Shown: in pieces, positions 27,935-41,872 of the stretch | How the letters are laid out: each line of letters opens with the position of its first letter | Position numbering within the stretch: position 1 is the stretch's first letter | DNA from: Rotaria socialis | Lineage: Eukaryota > Rotifera > Eurotatoria > Philodinida > Philodinidae | Length of the DNA stretch: 64,000 nt | NCBI GenBank assembly: GCA_905331475.1 | Contig: CAJNYU010000521.1 | Location: 45,387 to 109,386, forward strand | Direction of reading: 5' to 3' | Made by a program: the position numbers and the translations under genes | Notes under the pieces: model-generated | Databases searched by the model: none | Seen by the model: only the letters and a program-made list of their open reading frames with translations | Told to the model about the DNA's origin: nothing

Positions 27935-29515
27935 GGTAAGCACAAGCATAGAAAGAAAAGACGCTTTGTTTTTATTTTGAAAAAAAAGGCCATGATGTTT
28001 TGTAAGTCATCAATGGAATAGAAGAACATTTTTTTTTCTTTTTCTTTTTTTTATCATTATTTATAGGCATGATTGATTTATTCTTCTCTTCGTCTTGTTC
28101 TAATGTTATATGTACAGAGAACAACGAAAAATGATTACGTATTATCTATGTCTATGTGTTTTCCTTAGAAGACAATGATTGTTTTTTGTTTTGTTTCTTT
28201 ACAAACCATACAAATGTCGACGATATACACGAAATCTCGTCTGTCTCATCAACTGTTATTTGTGTTTGTTTATTTCATTCTTTTTCTCTTCAAAATTTAT
28301 TTGTATAATTCTCTACATGATTTATTTTTATGATGATTTTAGTCGCGAATGATGAAATCATTTCGGATGGACAAAGGAGTGTCCTTCGGCTTTTTTGTTT
28401 TTAGCATACTTGCATTTGCTAAATAGGATATATAGAGTTCACTCCGTAAGTATAATCAGTAGGAAAATTTAGTTGAACGGATTTGGTACTATCAAATGAA
28501 TCTTGTACGAAAGAGAAAGGACACGTGTTCGAATCTATCTATACGAACTATCATCATCATCATATTGGTCAAAGATGAAGTGGAAGGGCCGACTGATGCT
28601 CTTGATTGACAAACAATTCCAAATAAACTGAGACTTTTATGATGTTTGATTGAGTAGATTTTATTTGAATAACTATTTTTATTATTGATATCATAGGAAT
28701 ATATTTCAGGCATTTGCAATCATTCAAGATGGCGAGCAGTGATATTGTTTTTGATAATAGTTGAATTTTTAGATATCAAGGTTATGGAAATTTTGTAGCT
28801 GCTTTGTTCTAGTTAATTTCATGATTTTTTAAATGTTTTTAGGACAAAATTGATGACTACATATAGGGAGAATAAATGCATTAATACCGAATAAGGTTTT
28901 TCGTACAGAATAAAAATATATAAAACCAATTCTCATTTAACGATAATAGTTACTAGTAAATTGTCATATCCTATGCATCAGATATTTATTTGAACATGAT
29001 TCATCAAATTTTATTGTTATTGTTTTATATTCAATAAAATCATTGTATACAAATAGACATCAATAAATATTTACTTCTACAATGATTAGCATAATATATT
29101 GCGTTGTAGTTTTAAATCAACTCTTGTTGTTAGTTTACCATGGAATATCATCATATTTTAAAGTCAAAAGTATATCTATGTCGCCGTGCAGCCATTCTGA
29201 TACAGGTGTGAGATAATGAAGAGTAAAATCTAATTGTAACAGTTGTGTGAAAAACACATGGAATCTACTCGTAATATCAAGATAAATTCTTCATAGGACT
29301 CGGTTTAAGAACTATCCAAATCGAACAAGGAGGCAATCGTGAAGTTTCTTTATTGGTTGAATATTTTTGAAAATAGTTAGATTGAGATTTAAAGGTAAAG
29401 TGAGAGTTGACGAAGAGGCATTCACACCTACAAAAATATATTCACGCACAATCCATTTGTCAAATCACTTGTAGAAGAAAACTTCCGTAGAAAGTAATCG
29501 GATTTTTTTCGCAGA
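27935..29515. other. 3' UTR of FUBP-like gene and convergent spacer
   Basis: T-rich DNA after the FUBP-like stop, with a probable UTR intron (about 27937-28066) and several AATAAA-type strings around 29032 and 29063. No independent gene is supported before the B-box gene, which comes from the other strand. Confidence 0.5.
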
Positions 29516-30576
29516 TTATTCGACGATGCGAAGTCGATCACCATTCGTCGAAAAGCCAAAATGAAACATCCACGGAAATGGACATTTCTCAAGTTCGATT
29601 TGCAATTCATATTGTTTATTCGAACGATGATTTCGCATATGAATATGTCGACGATAACAGTCCAACTCAAGCTCAACTATGTCATTAGTTTGAAAATCAC
29701 TGACGTAGTCATTATTGTTAACTAAAGCTTGTCCACTTTTATATACTATATTGGTCGGCCCAGCTGTCCATCCATATGACGACGCCGCAGTAAGATTATT
29801 AACATTTAGTGGTGTCGATTTCGAGTTGACACCGAAAAACATGAGACCATTAGCATATTGCTCGACTTTCAGCCGGATATTGTGTATACCACCAGAATAT
29901 TCTCCTTTGCATCGAACTTGTGCATTCGAAGGAATCCTGTTTGTTGTTATTAGTATTTGTTTTGAAAAGCCAAACCTTCTTCATTTATCCCTGGGTGACC
30001 AACAGCTTGCTCAAATTTTTTCCCAAGAGTCTCCAAATCTTTCACTAGGATTTTTGCAATAAAGTTTTCTGGCGCCTCTTCTATAACAACGGAAGATGGC
30101 GATAAAAAATTCTCCTTGAGCTGCTCGAGTTGCTCTTTCCATCTTTTTAAATCTCGTTCATCGTATGTGTCTTCCTTTTGTTCCTTCTTTAATCGATCAG
30201 TCATCTCACGAAAACGGGTCGAAATCTGTTTTGTATTCATTATTGCCTGATTTTCAATCAGACAACGAGCTTCTTCTGCTGCCTGTTTAATCTTGTTTTT
30301 CGATTCTTTTTCCCAAGCATTAATTCGACTTATGAGCGCATGAGAACGTGGATCGGCTGTTGATTGATTCAGTGTTTGTTGAAACAGATCATGTTCAACC
30401 GTGATTTCTTCTAATTGTTTGCTTAGTTGGTTTCGGTGCTCATTTAAATCAGTGCGACAGAATAGTTTCAGGCATCCTTCACATCGTACAATGCCGATTG
30501 GTTTTGCACACGTTGCACACGGCAATTTTATGCTTGAGGAGGGCCGCTGGGTAGTAGCTTGCGACGCAGTTGCCAT
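29516..30576 (-). CDS. B-box/coiled-coil protein with SPRY-like C-terminus
   Basis: Exons 29976-30576 and 29516-29916 give 333 residues. A B-box-like zinc site lies at about residues 19-47 (CATCAKPIGIVRCEGCLKLF with C and H further on). A coiled coil covers about 50-185. The C-terminal 130 residues (GLMFFGVNSKST..., ELELDCYRRHIHMRN, CPFPWMFHFGFS) resemble the SPRY-like lectin fold found after B-boxes in TRIM proteins. There is no RING, so E3 activity is not expected; a protein-binding or scaffold role is more likely. Phase forces the acceptor at 29917-29918 (after GCACAAG), giving a 59-bp intron that is not pyrimidine-rich. The more obvious CAG at about 29937 leads to a stop. The start codon is preceded directly by AG, a possible trans-splice acceptor. 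Confidence 0.72.
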
Positions 30577-33321
30577 CTATTCTTGCTTCTGACTGTTTTA
30601 GTAATACTGTATTGATTGAAAATAGACGAAACGTGAGGGTTGCCTATTTTTCTTATAATGTATTTGATTGCACCACCTCGATAAAACTCTATCTCAGTAA
30701 GAAGCTATCCATAATATTCTTGATTTCTTTTTTGAAACTTCACAATTTATTCATACTCCCATTTGAAGAAATAAACGTCTCTAAAAGAATGCAACTATTT
30801 TTGAAAATCCCTATTTCGAATCTAACTTGAATACATCTCGATAGATACTAGTGTATATATCGTTGATTCTATATCAACACAAGTACAGTTTCTAAATACT
30901 ATTACGACTGTAATTGTCATTCCAATGACGATCACACCAATCTATATTACTCAAAAGGTTTAGGACCTGACGAAAAGAAAAAAATGTAATAGTATGTAAA
31001 ATTCAAGACCATCGATGATTCAATCAAAGCGACAAAAAGCCAATTATCATTCTTCAAATAATGACTGATAAAGGTTGTCACGATATGAATAATAAGTCGA
31101 TATGATTCACGATGTTTACTAATTTCTGTCATATCATGGATAGAGTCAAAATGATAATTTTCAATAATTCTGTAATGTGGCATTTGGAGAAGAAGAAGAA
31201 CTAAAATAAGTGAGCTTTCTCGTGCTGTCTGGAGTCGAAGACGAATGGATTTCAGCGCTGATTGAAGGTAGCATTTTTGCATTTACTTTTTCCCTTTTAG
31301 AAAATTCTAGGAAATTATTTTTGTAAAATGTTTGCTTACTAACTCCATTAAGGGGGAACCCCACCCCTGCCTTTAAAAAACTCTATTTTATGAAAAAATC
31401 CTAATTGAGCTGTTGTCGTAGAAAGATGCTCCAGAGTCCCCTCTTTGAGAATATATAATTTTTTTTTGTGAAACCCATACTCACTAAGTTAGTTTTTTAT
31501 GCTGATGTCAAATATCATGTTTATCTTTCATAAAAAGCAGTTACTGATAGTGAAGTTTAGTAATTGTAGAAGATTTTGTATAGAATTTCACATTTCAGCA
31601 CAGTGGGCCCTTAAAAAATAATTCTAAATATCTTTTTTCCCTGAAGATTTTTACATCATTTTGTAGATTTTGAAATACTCTATCAAATATTATGTAGGAA
31701 ACTATTTAAAAGTATAATTATACGTAATTATAATTATGAAAACACAACAGAAAGCCATTGAAGTGCAAAAAGAAACTGGCTGCAGCTACGTATTCACTAC
31801 CAAATTATATGAAAAGATTTGTATTTCAGTCTCATTGAGAATGTGTCAGATAGAGCGAAGAATTCCCTATCAATTCATGTATACAAACATTTGTTTAGTT
31901 TTTACTTTATGCCCGAAATCATTTCATAACTAGATACACCCAGTGGCACATTTTTAGTCAAAAAGTGAGTCTTGAGAGGACTATAACTCGGGTCAGGTAT
32001 ATTGAAACAACGTCAAAATTGAAGAATATATGTAAAAAAATGTACTCTATCAAATTAGACTGTGGAATCAGAAAATTAAGAGAGTGGCGCTTGACACCCC
32101 ACTCCCTCCGAAAATAACAGTATCGAAACACTATAGATGGTGCTCGCTGACGTCATTCAATAAATGCCCAAAAGACTGCTTTATAGCTCTAAGTGCGAGT
32201 AAATTTTTGTCCTACCAGATTTTTAATATTTTTTTCTGGGGTTTAGAAAAATCAAATTTAATGTGTTGCGTTGGACTGTTTTAAGTTTATTTTGACGCCA
32301 TGTCCATTGAAATTCTCATAGGGTATGAATGGAATGGAATTTCAAGATTCTATTCCAATAAAAGTTGCACATAGCTGTTGGCTTTAGTTTGAAGCCATCA
32401 CGAACTCTGTGACTCTTTCAATGACTCGAATCCAATACTTCCTTGTAGCCAAAATATTTTTCGTTTGCACCATGTGCCGTTGTTCTTATCGAATTGTACA
32501 CGTGATCGGTAACGTAAAATTAGGAAGAGGAGAAAGAAAAAAAGTAAGAGCATATTATTTTACAAGGATACAGATAGAAAAAATTGCGTCCGAGAAAAAT
32601 ATTATCAACATAAATAAAAATGATGTGCTAGTAATTTTCATCATTTATTTTTGTTTATTGATATTGGTGAGTTATATGTGATGATAATTGAATAGGGGGG
32701 AAAAGCCCATTCGATCGACGTATTATATACAGAGAGGGAAATGAGTTAAGTTCACTGATAACGACTGTTAATGTTATGAGACGAGTGTATATCAACTGCT
32801 ATCACAGGTTTTTTCGTAGAGAAAAAAGTCCTGCTATTTATATAAAATGTTATGTTCTCTGCGGCGTTATTTTGATTAGTAAATATTTTCATGAGTAAGA
32901 GAAAAACAAAGTGTTTTCAGTATGCAGACATCACTGTGGTTTATTTATTCGTCAGTTTAGATAGCATAACTTGTCTGTCAGGAGTGTTTTATTCCGTAGC
33001 GGTTCAGATAATAGTGACTTGAGAAATAATTAGAATTGCGAATTTAATTAGATATTTCAAAATAATGAACAATCTTTCGTTGAACCATACGAAGTCTCGA
33101 ATACATCAATAATAATAATGAATGATTTTTTTTTGGCTGAAAATTTTCAAAAGACATCTTTTGGTATGTGTTAAATGTGAGAATAAAACTGATGAATATT
33201 TTTTTAATCTTGTCAGGCCAATATTCATGTTTGCAGTAGTGAACAAGTTCAATCGTAACCTAATAATTATTGAATAGGATTCGATTTAGAAGATCTTTTT
33301 CTTTTATTTATAGAGAAATAC
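30577..33321. other. Intergenic, no gene supported
   Basis: AT-rich spacer. Short open frames (for example 30947-31282 minus and 32409-32681 plus) have no recognisable family or supporting exons. The last 10 nt contain TATAG, with AG 8 nt before the next start. Confidence 0.5.
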
Positions 33322-36300
33322 ATGTCAGTCACATCGCCTTCAGTTCACGATAAAAATGGTAAGCGTTTTTTCATGTCTTATAGACTATGAGAAAAGGGTC
33401 CTTTTTATTTAATCATTCGAGTGGAACGATCTGATTCAGTAGATGTTGTTAAATAATAGTATTTTTACTGTATTAGACAAACTGTGGTTGCAGTGTCAGT
33501 TTCATGATGACGAACAAACATCTATTAAAAAGCCGGATGAGTTAGGTATTACTCGACACGATTTTGCCCCAAGGACAAATGAAGCGATTGATGTATTGGA
33601 TCGTATACAAGGTTCAATGTTTGGTTTAACTGTTGGTGATGCTCTTGGTGCTCATGTTGAATTCAGACCTTACAGTTTTATGATTTCCAATCCAGTAAAG
33701 GATCTAGAAGGAGGAGGAACATGGGGCCTACAGCCTGGGCAGGTAGGCAAATGCAATGCTATGATGTGCGTACCGATTTCTTTCTGTAGTTCACCGATGA
33801 TACATCAATGGCAATTTGTTTAGCCAATTCGCTGATTGGCTGCCGAGGTTTTGTTCCCTACGATCAATTAGTTCGCTACAAATGGTGGTATCGACATGGT
33901 TACATGTCATCGACTGGTCATTGCTTTGATATCGGTGCAGCTACTCGAGATTCTATTCAAGAATTTGAAAAGCGCCAAAAAAGATTCGCACATGATAATG
34001 ATATTCTTTTAGAGCACATAGACTCTGTGTCAGATCTTGATCTTCTTCGAGCATTCGACGTGCAGTGTAGTAGAGTGGGTGTGGCCGGCAATGGAGCCTT
34101 GATGCGTCTCGCACCTGTACCACTTTTCTTTTTTCGACGACCGGAAATGGCGGTTGAATATTCAGGTATTAGCGGTCAAATTACTCATGGAGATGAGAAA
34201 GCCTATGATGCATGTTGCTATTACGGAGCTCTAATTGTGGCTGCTCTTCAAGGCGCACAAAAAGATGCTTTGCTCAGCGATAGATTTTACGAGAATCATC
34301 GTGATTGGTTCGGTGATCGGGCCCTTCAGCCTGAAGTTATGGCGATTGCTAAAGGATCATATAAGAGACCAGGTGGCTATCTAGATGGAATTCGAGGTAA
34401 AGGTTATATTGTTAGTGCTCTCGAGGCGGCGTTGTGGGCTTTTTGGAGTGATAAAGGTTCGTTCGAAACCGGTGTTCTTAGCGCAGTTAATCTTGGGGAT
34501 GACACAGATACGACAGCAGCTATCTACGGTCAGTTAGCAGGTGCTCATTATGGTTACAAAAAGTTGCCAGATAAATGGCTACAACGTGTCTACGCAAAAG
34601 AGTTTATTATGTGTATAAGTAGCTGGATCAATTACGAAGGGTATATATGGTTTATAAATCAGGCTACCCCAGACATAAAAGAATTAATCAATTCTGCGCG
34701 TCGTAATTCTATCCCTTCGAAATCAATTGTTTCGACTGTATACACGAGTGACTCACTGCTTGATAGAAATATTTCATTGACAAAAGATACTACATCGAAT
34801 ATTATTATACGCAAGGCAATTGGTTCTCGAGGTAATATTGGAGATTTGTATGATGGATGGAACGATCGTATTTTAACATCATCGAGTTTTAATTTAAGCG
34901 TAAATTCAGAAAAATTCTATCCATCATTGATATGTAGAGTGATAAGTGGTGAAAAATTGGAAAATCAAAATATTCTTCGATTCATTGATTGCCCTGTTGA
35001 ATCTCGATTAAGTATTTTATCGAATTTAATGTTGCCTTCAGGTATTACTTCAGTGATCAATTATCCATTTGTGATTGATGAATGCACTCGTATCTTCTAT
35101 TATTCCTATCTTGTTCGAAAAAAAACATCACTTGGCGAGCACAGTATTCAAAAACAAGAGATAGCTACAACTTCTGCCACGCATGTAATCGGCGCCATAG
35201 ATTATGGCATTGACGTTGTCGTTGTAATGGAATTACCGCCTGATGATCCCAAGACAATCGATGCTAGCCTTAATCAAATATGTGAATGTTTGAAAAATAA
35301 GAACGAGTTGAATATTGATAGAAATGCACTGGATCGAATTCTTTCTACGCATGTCTATTCGAACAGATCTAATTTAGAAAATCAGAGAACAGTATTTCAT
35401 GTGTATCAAGAAATTCTCAAAATGAAAAAACGTCATGACACTGAGCAACACTGCAGCTACATTCTTTATCCTATCAATATATTTATTTCCTATCAAAATC
35501 AACACAAAATCATATACGCGCCGATTGCACCGAGCATTGCAAGAAGGGTTGAAGAGCATTGGCTTCGGCTGTTGTCTATCGAGAAAATGCAGCAAACATT
35601 TCAAAAAAATACGAAATCGGATATTCCAAAAACCGATCTCAAGGAGAAGTTCGAAGATGTGTGCAAGAAATTCTCAACATTAACAAAACAATACGATGAG
35701 GAAAAGAAGAAAAGTCGAGAGTTAATTTCAAGAATCCGCCAGGGTAAAGAGCCGTCAGAAGCTCTAGAACGCCACTTGAAGATTATGGAAGAAGAAACGA
35801 AATTGAAACACACTATCGATGATTTAAAACATGAACTGAGAACTTTGGAAGAGAAACAGAATTTTATCAAGGATTTAAAAGAAAAAGGATTCGATTATTG
35901 GGATGCTGCTAAATTTAATATAAAACAGGGCGAAACTGACGACATGATCCAACGCAAACTTTTGAAAGAACAACGACAACAGCGCTTAGTGTGCTCCAAC
36001 GACAATTTGAATGAAACCAATTGGCCAGAATTTCAAAATATATGCACATATATGATCAATGAACGCATGACAAACCCAAAATTACATATAGTTTACGTTG
36101 ATTTCACCTATTGTCCACTTCAGCTGGATATGTTTAAAATATTCCCTTCATGGAACTATAATTCGATTAGTAGTGTGCGAAATTCTTTCATAGACACACC
36201 AAAAAAGGGCGACTCTCAAATAGTGATGCCTTGCGCCAAAACGATGATCAATGTCATCTTCATTGGTAAATCAGGGGTTGGAAAATCGACACTAATTAAT

Positions 36301-37707
36301 ACAATCTCCAACTGTCAGCAATACTCAGAACTTTCAGAAATTCGATCGAGGAACAATGCTCTACGTATACTTGTTTCGTTCGTTGTTCAGATAGAAACTG
36401 CTTTCGAACATCATATCATTCAACTCGGAGATAACGATCGTAATGAAGATTATAATTGTTCTGATCAATCCAGAACTCAGCGTTGCAAATCATACACATT
36501 CAATCTTAAACATGGACAACAGTTACGTATTATTGATACACCTGGCTTTTCTCATCTGCAAGATCAAGCTGGCAACGATATAAATATGCAACATGTACTA
36601 TCCTATATCTCGAACCTAACACATGTGAATGCTATCTGTGTTGTTATGGATTCAAAAGACTCAGAATTCGCTGCCTATCAGATTTATCTGAAACAACTGT
36701 TGGATTTTATCGGAAAAGAAGCACATGGGAAACTTGTCTTTTGTTTTACCAAATCTCTTTCCGCGTCTCAAGATGACAATCGCAGGAAGACCTATGCTCA
36801 ATCGTTACTCCAATCATTTTCACGGGACAAACTCTACGTGCAACCCGAGCGCATAATTCTTTTTGATAGTACCTTCTTTCTTTATTTGGCCTCAAAACCT
36901 TGGCGCGATCGTGTTGAACCGAAATGTGAGCAGAGTTGGTCGATATCAAAAAGAGGAGTATATCAACTTCTGAGGTATCTTCATAACGACGATTCTCCAT
37001 ATATTCTCTATCAAGGAATGCAACAATTAGAATACGCGCGACACGAAATTATACGAATGATTCGTCCGATAACGGAAGCAATGCAACTTATTTTTCGAAA
37101 TATTATTTTGCACCAATATGGATCCTCGTGTAATTGGATCGAACTATTTCCAAAACCAATTCAGCAACCTTGCGCTATATGTTACTCATGTCCACGTGAT
37201 ATTCAGCTCCATGGTAACTTCTGGATTGTCCATCATTCTCTGTACGAATATCGTGGCAAATGTGAATATTGTAGTTGTCGTTCGAGCCAGCATCTCCCAG
37301 TCGATTATCAACTTGATTATCATCTTGTTGATAAAATGAACTATCAGCAAGATCAGCTCATCAATTGGGATCGACAACTATTTTCAGCAAGCATGCATTT
37401 CGCTCATTTTTTGATACATATACTTCATGACTGGCGAGATGATTCATTCTTGACTAGTTATGATCGAATGATAGCAGAAGAGAGTTACATTTGTGATACG
37501 AGACATGGCAATAGGTTCAATGCGCAGTTATATAAACAACTTCGAAAACTCAGAGCTGAGCATCAGAAAGCTGTAGACGATATGGTCAGACATCGCAGAC
37601 GCAATGATCTAGAGATTATTAACAAATGGATTGAACATATCAAGGATATTCCTATGATAAAAAGACAAATGAATGCCATTCACGGAATCCGAGAAACTCC
37701 TGTATAA
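33322..37707 (+). CDS. ADP-ribosylglycohydrolase/SNTX-like/P-loop GTPase fusion protein
   Basis: Exons 33322-33358, 33477-33742 and 33790-37707 give 1406 residues. An ARH-type ADP-ribosylglycohydrolase covers about 50-390, with magnesium-site motifs GDALG, TDDTS (103-107) and GDDTDTT (337-343), so it is probably active in removing ADP-ribose. About 440-745 resembles the N-terminal domain of the SNTX family (GDLYDGWND, then ATHVIGAIDYGIDVVVVM), a fold linked to MACPF proteins and found in many non-toxic animal proteins. A coiled coil spans about 700-830. A P-loop GTPase of septin/AIG1 type starts with GKSGVGKS (927-934), has the switch region CKSYTF and G3 DTPGF (1017-1021), and a weak G4 (TKS). 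The tail has a CxxC-rich cluster (CAICYSCP, CEYCSC) near 1228-1262. The 3.9-kb last exon is unlike the fragmented neighbours. Function is not known; a sensor or effector role in stress or immunity is inference. Confidence 0.82.
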
Positions 37708-38135
37708 ATAGCAAAGGCTAATCCCATGAACTCTCTAATTATTTTTTAAACTATTATAATACAAATATTCTTCCTATTCCTAACCGTCTTACTGAATTCT
37801 GTTCAATGAAATGAGAAGTTCGAATCTGTATGCATTAGAACGGATAAGTCTCTTATTTTTTCATTTCATTAATAAATACTAATTTATTCTTTTTACTATC
37901 GTGGAGAGTTTGAAGGACTATGTCCAAATAAATTCTGAACCTGCTCGACGAAATATGAGAACCAACGATCGAAAAGATATAGAGGGCACTAATAGCGACA
38001 CGTATATATAATATAATATAATTTGCTTTGAAAATAGTTGTTCATTGGTTGTTTATTCGTAATAAGTTTTGAGGAGTAAATTCGACGAAGATATTTCGTT
38101 AAAAATATTATCTTTTAGATTCGTTTATTAGTTCT
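37708..38135. other. Short intergenic spacer
   Basis: Holds the 3' end of the fusion gene and the 5' region of the aminopeptidase. A TTTTAG acceptor-like site at 38113-38118 lies 17 nt before the next start codon. Confidence 0.5.
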
Positions 38136-41100
38136 ATGATGAATATGACTGATCAATCAGTTCGCAAATTAACTCATCGTTTACCAACAACTGTCATTCC
38201 ATCACACTATCAATTGTATATTGATGCTAGTCAACTTGAACAGTATCTTTTTCAAGGCAAGGTCGATATCGATATTCAAGTAAGTTAATCATAAAAAAAA
38301 AATTTTCTTTTCCTTTCAAAGAAATTTTTTTTTTCGTATATAGACAACCGAAATTTCATATGAAATTAGACTAAATAGTTTCGATTTAAACCTAACAAAA
38401 GTTGAATATCAACAGAAAACTCCAATCTCTCAGCTTTTCAATGGTTCCGTTGAATTCAATAAAGAATATGAACAAGTATCAATTAGATTTGCTGAACAAA
38501 TCAAAGTAAAAGATCTGATCCTATTTAACTTTACATTGACTTTATTGCATATTTTAGCCAGGAACTGGTTGCTTACATATTGAATTTAATGGCACCATCA
38601 ATGGTCAATTGAATGGATTCTATCGAACAAAAGATAATAATCAAATAGGTGCATGTACACAATTTGAAGTAAGTTGCTCATTTATTTTGTGTTTATTCTC
38701 AGTCTTCCTTTTTTTACTTAGCCTGCCTACGCACGCCAAGCTTTTCCTTGTTTTGATGAACCGGCATTGAAAGCAAAATTTACTATTAGTATTCGAGCGT
38801 CAAAACATTTAACAACACTAAGCAATATGGTAAAGAAAAAACAATTATTGTTGCTAATAATTCATTTTCTTTTAGCCGATTAAATCTCATCGAAACGATG
38901 GAGCTCACACATGTATTTATGATTTCGATACAACACCGATAATGTCAACCTATTTAGTTGCTTACGTTATTGGAGCGTACGATTATATTGAAGCGCACGA
39001 TTCAAATAATGTACAAATTCGTGTCTATACACCAGTTGGCAAAAAAGAAAGAGGGCTATTTGCTTTACATGTTAGTGTCTTTCAATTTTTATACAACTAT
39101 ATTTTCAACAATCTTTGTAGACAACTGCAAAAGTTCTTCCATTTTTTGCGGAATATTTCGGTGTTAAATATCCATTGAGTAAACTTGACATGATTGCAGT
39201 AGCTGACTTCGGCTATGGTAAAGAGTAAAACGGATTAAATATTTTATTCTAATTCTTTTTCGTGTAGGTGCTATGGAAAATTGGGGGTAATTGAAAATTT
39301 TGAAATTCTCCTTGATCTTTTCGTCAAATCTCATCTAGTCTAATTACATATCATGAAACATATTTACTTGTTGATCCTCATACTACAACACAGGAAACGA
39401 AACAAGAACTTGCATTGACTGTTGCTCATGAATTGGCACATCAGTGGTTTGGAAATTTAGTAGTATGTTATTCCTAATCGCTGAAATGTTTTATAGAAAC
39501 TCTTCATTTAGACTATGGAATGGTGGAATGACTTATGGCTTAATGAAGATAAGTATTCATAAGATATTTGATTGCTTGTATTTCTATTTCGTCTATGTTT
39601 TTAAGGTTCGCTAGTTGGATTCAATTTCTTGCTGTTGATCATGTTTATCCTGAATATGACATTTGGACACAATTTGTTTCGGATACACTAGAAACATGCA
39701 TGATTCCCGATGCACTTCATAATAGTCATCCAATTGAAATGCCTATTGAAAAGCCGACTGATATCGATGAAATATTTGATAGTATTACTTATGAAAAAGG
39801 TCTTTTGTCTTTGCTTTTTTTTTGTTGTTGAAATGTTGGATTTCTATAGGTTCGAGTGTTATTCGTTTTCTTCATGCTTATATTGGTGATGAAGCATTTC
39901 GTACTGGTTTAGCAAATTATCTTGCTGAATATGCATATAAAAATGCCATAACAGAAAATCTTTGGTCACATTTATCTCGAACATCGAAAAGACCGGAATT
40001 GTCTGAAATACTTTCGACATGGACAAAACAAATAGGCTATCCTGTTCTTACTGTAAACTTTGAGATTCACTGTTATGTTTTTATCATTATTTTTATTTTT
40101 TAAATCAAGGTAACACAAGAACAAAAAGGAAATCATCGACTAATAACAATTGAGCAAACACGTTTTCTAGCTGATGGAACAACAGATGACAATTTAAAAT
40201 GGAAAATTCCAATAAATATTTGTACAAAATCAAATCCAACTGAGCACGTGCATCAGTTATATATGAATGGAGAAAAAAAGCAAGAATTTCTTCTTGAAAA
40301 GCTATCAGAAAGCGATTGGATTAAATTGAATTTATTCAGGTGAGTTCTACAAATAAAAATAGAAAAGTAAAAAGGTTTATTGAAGAAATTCGATCCTATC
40401 AATATATAGACATCGTATAGATTTATCTCTATTCGAATTAATTGTTTAGTGTTGGTATTTATCGTGTGAATTATTCTCAATGCATGCTTGACGCTTTAGT
40501 ACCCTGCATACAAGATCATACATTTTCGCCTCAAGATCGCTTTGGCATTCAAGCTGATGTCTATGAATTAGCACGTTCGGGTCATGTTGGTTATGTTGAT
40601 TATTTAAAATTACTTCGGCATGCATATAAACATGAAGATAATTTAACTGTTTGGAAATCAATACTACAAAAATTAGATGATCTTAATTCAATTCTTGCTT
40701 ATGCTCATCTTGATAATATTAAAAAGCTTTTTCGAACATTCATATGTGAGATTCTATCGAATATCTATGGCAAATTAGAATGGGATCCATTTCCAAATGA
40801 AGGTTCACAAGCTGCTATGCTCCGTGAACTCGTATTAGTTCAAATGGGTCTTAATGGACACAGCAAAACACGTGAAGAAGCACATAAACGTTTTCAAACA
40901 TTATTGAGCAGTAATGATCAAGATCATCAATCGATTAATCCAAATATTCGAACTGCTATTTATTTAACTGTTGCTCAAACAGGAAATCAAGAAACATTTG
41001 AACAATTTAAAGCGGTAATTTAAGATTTGAAAGATTTCGCAGCATGTGCGATAGATGTAAATATGGTTTATATTGTTATGTTCTTGTTTAGCTTTATCGT

Positions 41101-41715
41101 AAATCTGATGCACAGGAAGAAAAGATTCGTTTATTAATGGCACTTTGTAGTTTCGATGATGAAACTATTCAATATCAAGCACTTGAATATATTTGGAATG
41201 AGGTATAGGCATTAGTTATGCTTGTTTTGTTTTGTATTTTACATTTCTAGAAAAATATCTTTTTAGAATGAAGTTCGAAAACAAGATCATAAAACAGCTT
41301 TTGTTGCATTAGCGACGCATAATTGTAAAGGTTGCGAAATAGCATGGAAATATTTGCAAGATAATTGGAATAAAATTGAAGAAACTTATGGTGAACATGA
41401 TGCACATTTAATTAAGTTTATTGAAGTATTTTAAAAACAAGCAAATTTCTTTTGTAAATATGAAATAATGTTATTTTTATTTTAGGATGTACCAAATCAT
41501 TTTGTTACTAAAGATCGTGAAGAAGAAGTTCAAGTAGGTTTTCTTAAACAGAGTAGCTTTTATGATTCTTTTTTTTTTTGTATTAGAAATTTTATGTCGA
41601 TCATCCTAATCCATTATTAGATAGGTCAATTAAAAAGGTGCTTGAATTAATCAATATTCGACGAACTATTCTTGAACGTGATGAACATAATATTCATCAA
41701 TTTCTTAGTACTTAA
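38136..41715 (+). CDS. NPEPPS: Puromycin-sensitive aminopeptidase, M1 family
   Basis: Seventeen exons, 38136-38279, 38344-38505, 38558-38668, 38722-38829, 38876-39070, 39121-39217, 39268-39286, 39339-39462, 39512 to about 39552, 39606-39799, 39850-40052, 40110-40339, 40450-41014, 41092-41202, 41267-41425, 41486-41533 and 41587-41715. It has the M1 substrate-anchor motif GAMENWG, split across introns, and the zinc site HELAH...LNE (HEXXH-18-E), then [12 protein letters not shown] and EYDIWTQF as in vertebrate NPEPPS. The C-terminal ERAP1-like helical domain is complete. There is no signal peptide, so it is probably cytosolic, trimming peptides from the N-terminus. The junction after LNE is odd: the expected donor reads ATAAGT, and the nearest GT would insert one residue and give LNEDKFAS instead of LNEGFAS. 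Confidence 0.92.
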
Positions 41716-41872
41716 TCGAACTGAAATTGTTTTCCTTTGATTTATTTTGTGATGCACTTATATAATGATCTACGCAAAAATATATATGATTTATTTTTGT
41801 TATTCTTATATTTTCTTTATTCGTTTGTAATAAATATTGAGAATGTGAGTGCGAAACTTCAAAAACTAGGGT

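Noticed and set aside
29930-29975. CAG acceptor at about 29937 for the B-box gene
   Set aside because: It puts the C-terminal domain out of frame and leads to a stop; the later AG at 29917 keeps phase and the family pattern.
32409-32681. 90-codon frame upstream of the fusion gene
   Set aside because: Not joined in phase to the downstream exons and without recognisable content.
33322-37707. Calling the fusion protein a toxin because of the SNTX-like segment
   Set aside because: That domain is widespread in non-toxic animal proteins, and the protein has no signal peptide and carries enzyme and GTPase domains.
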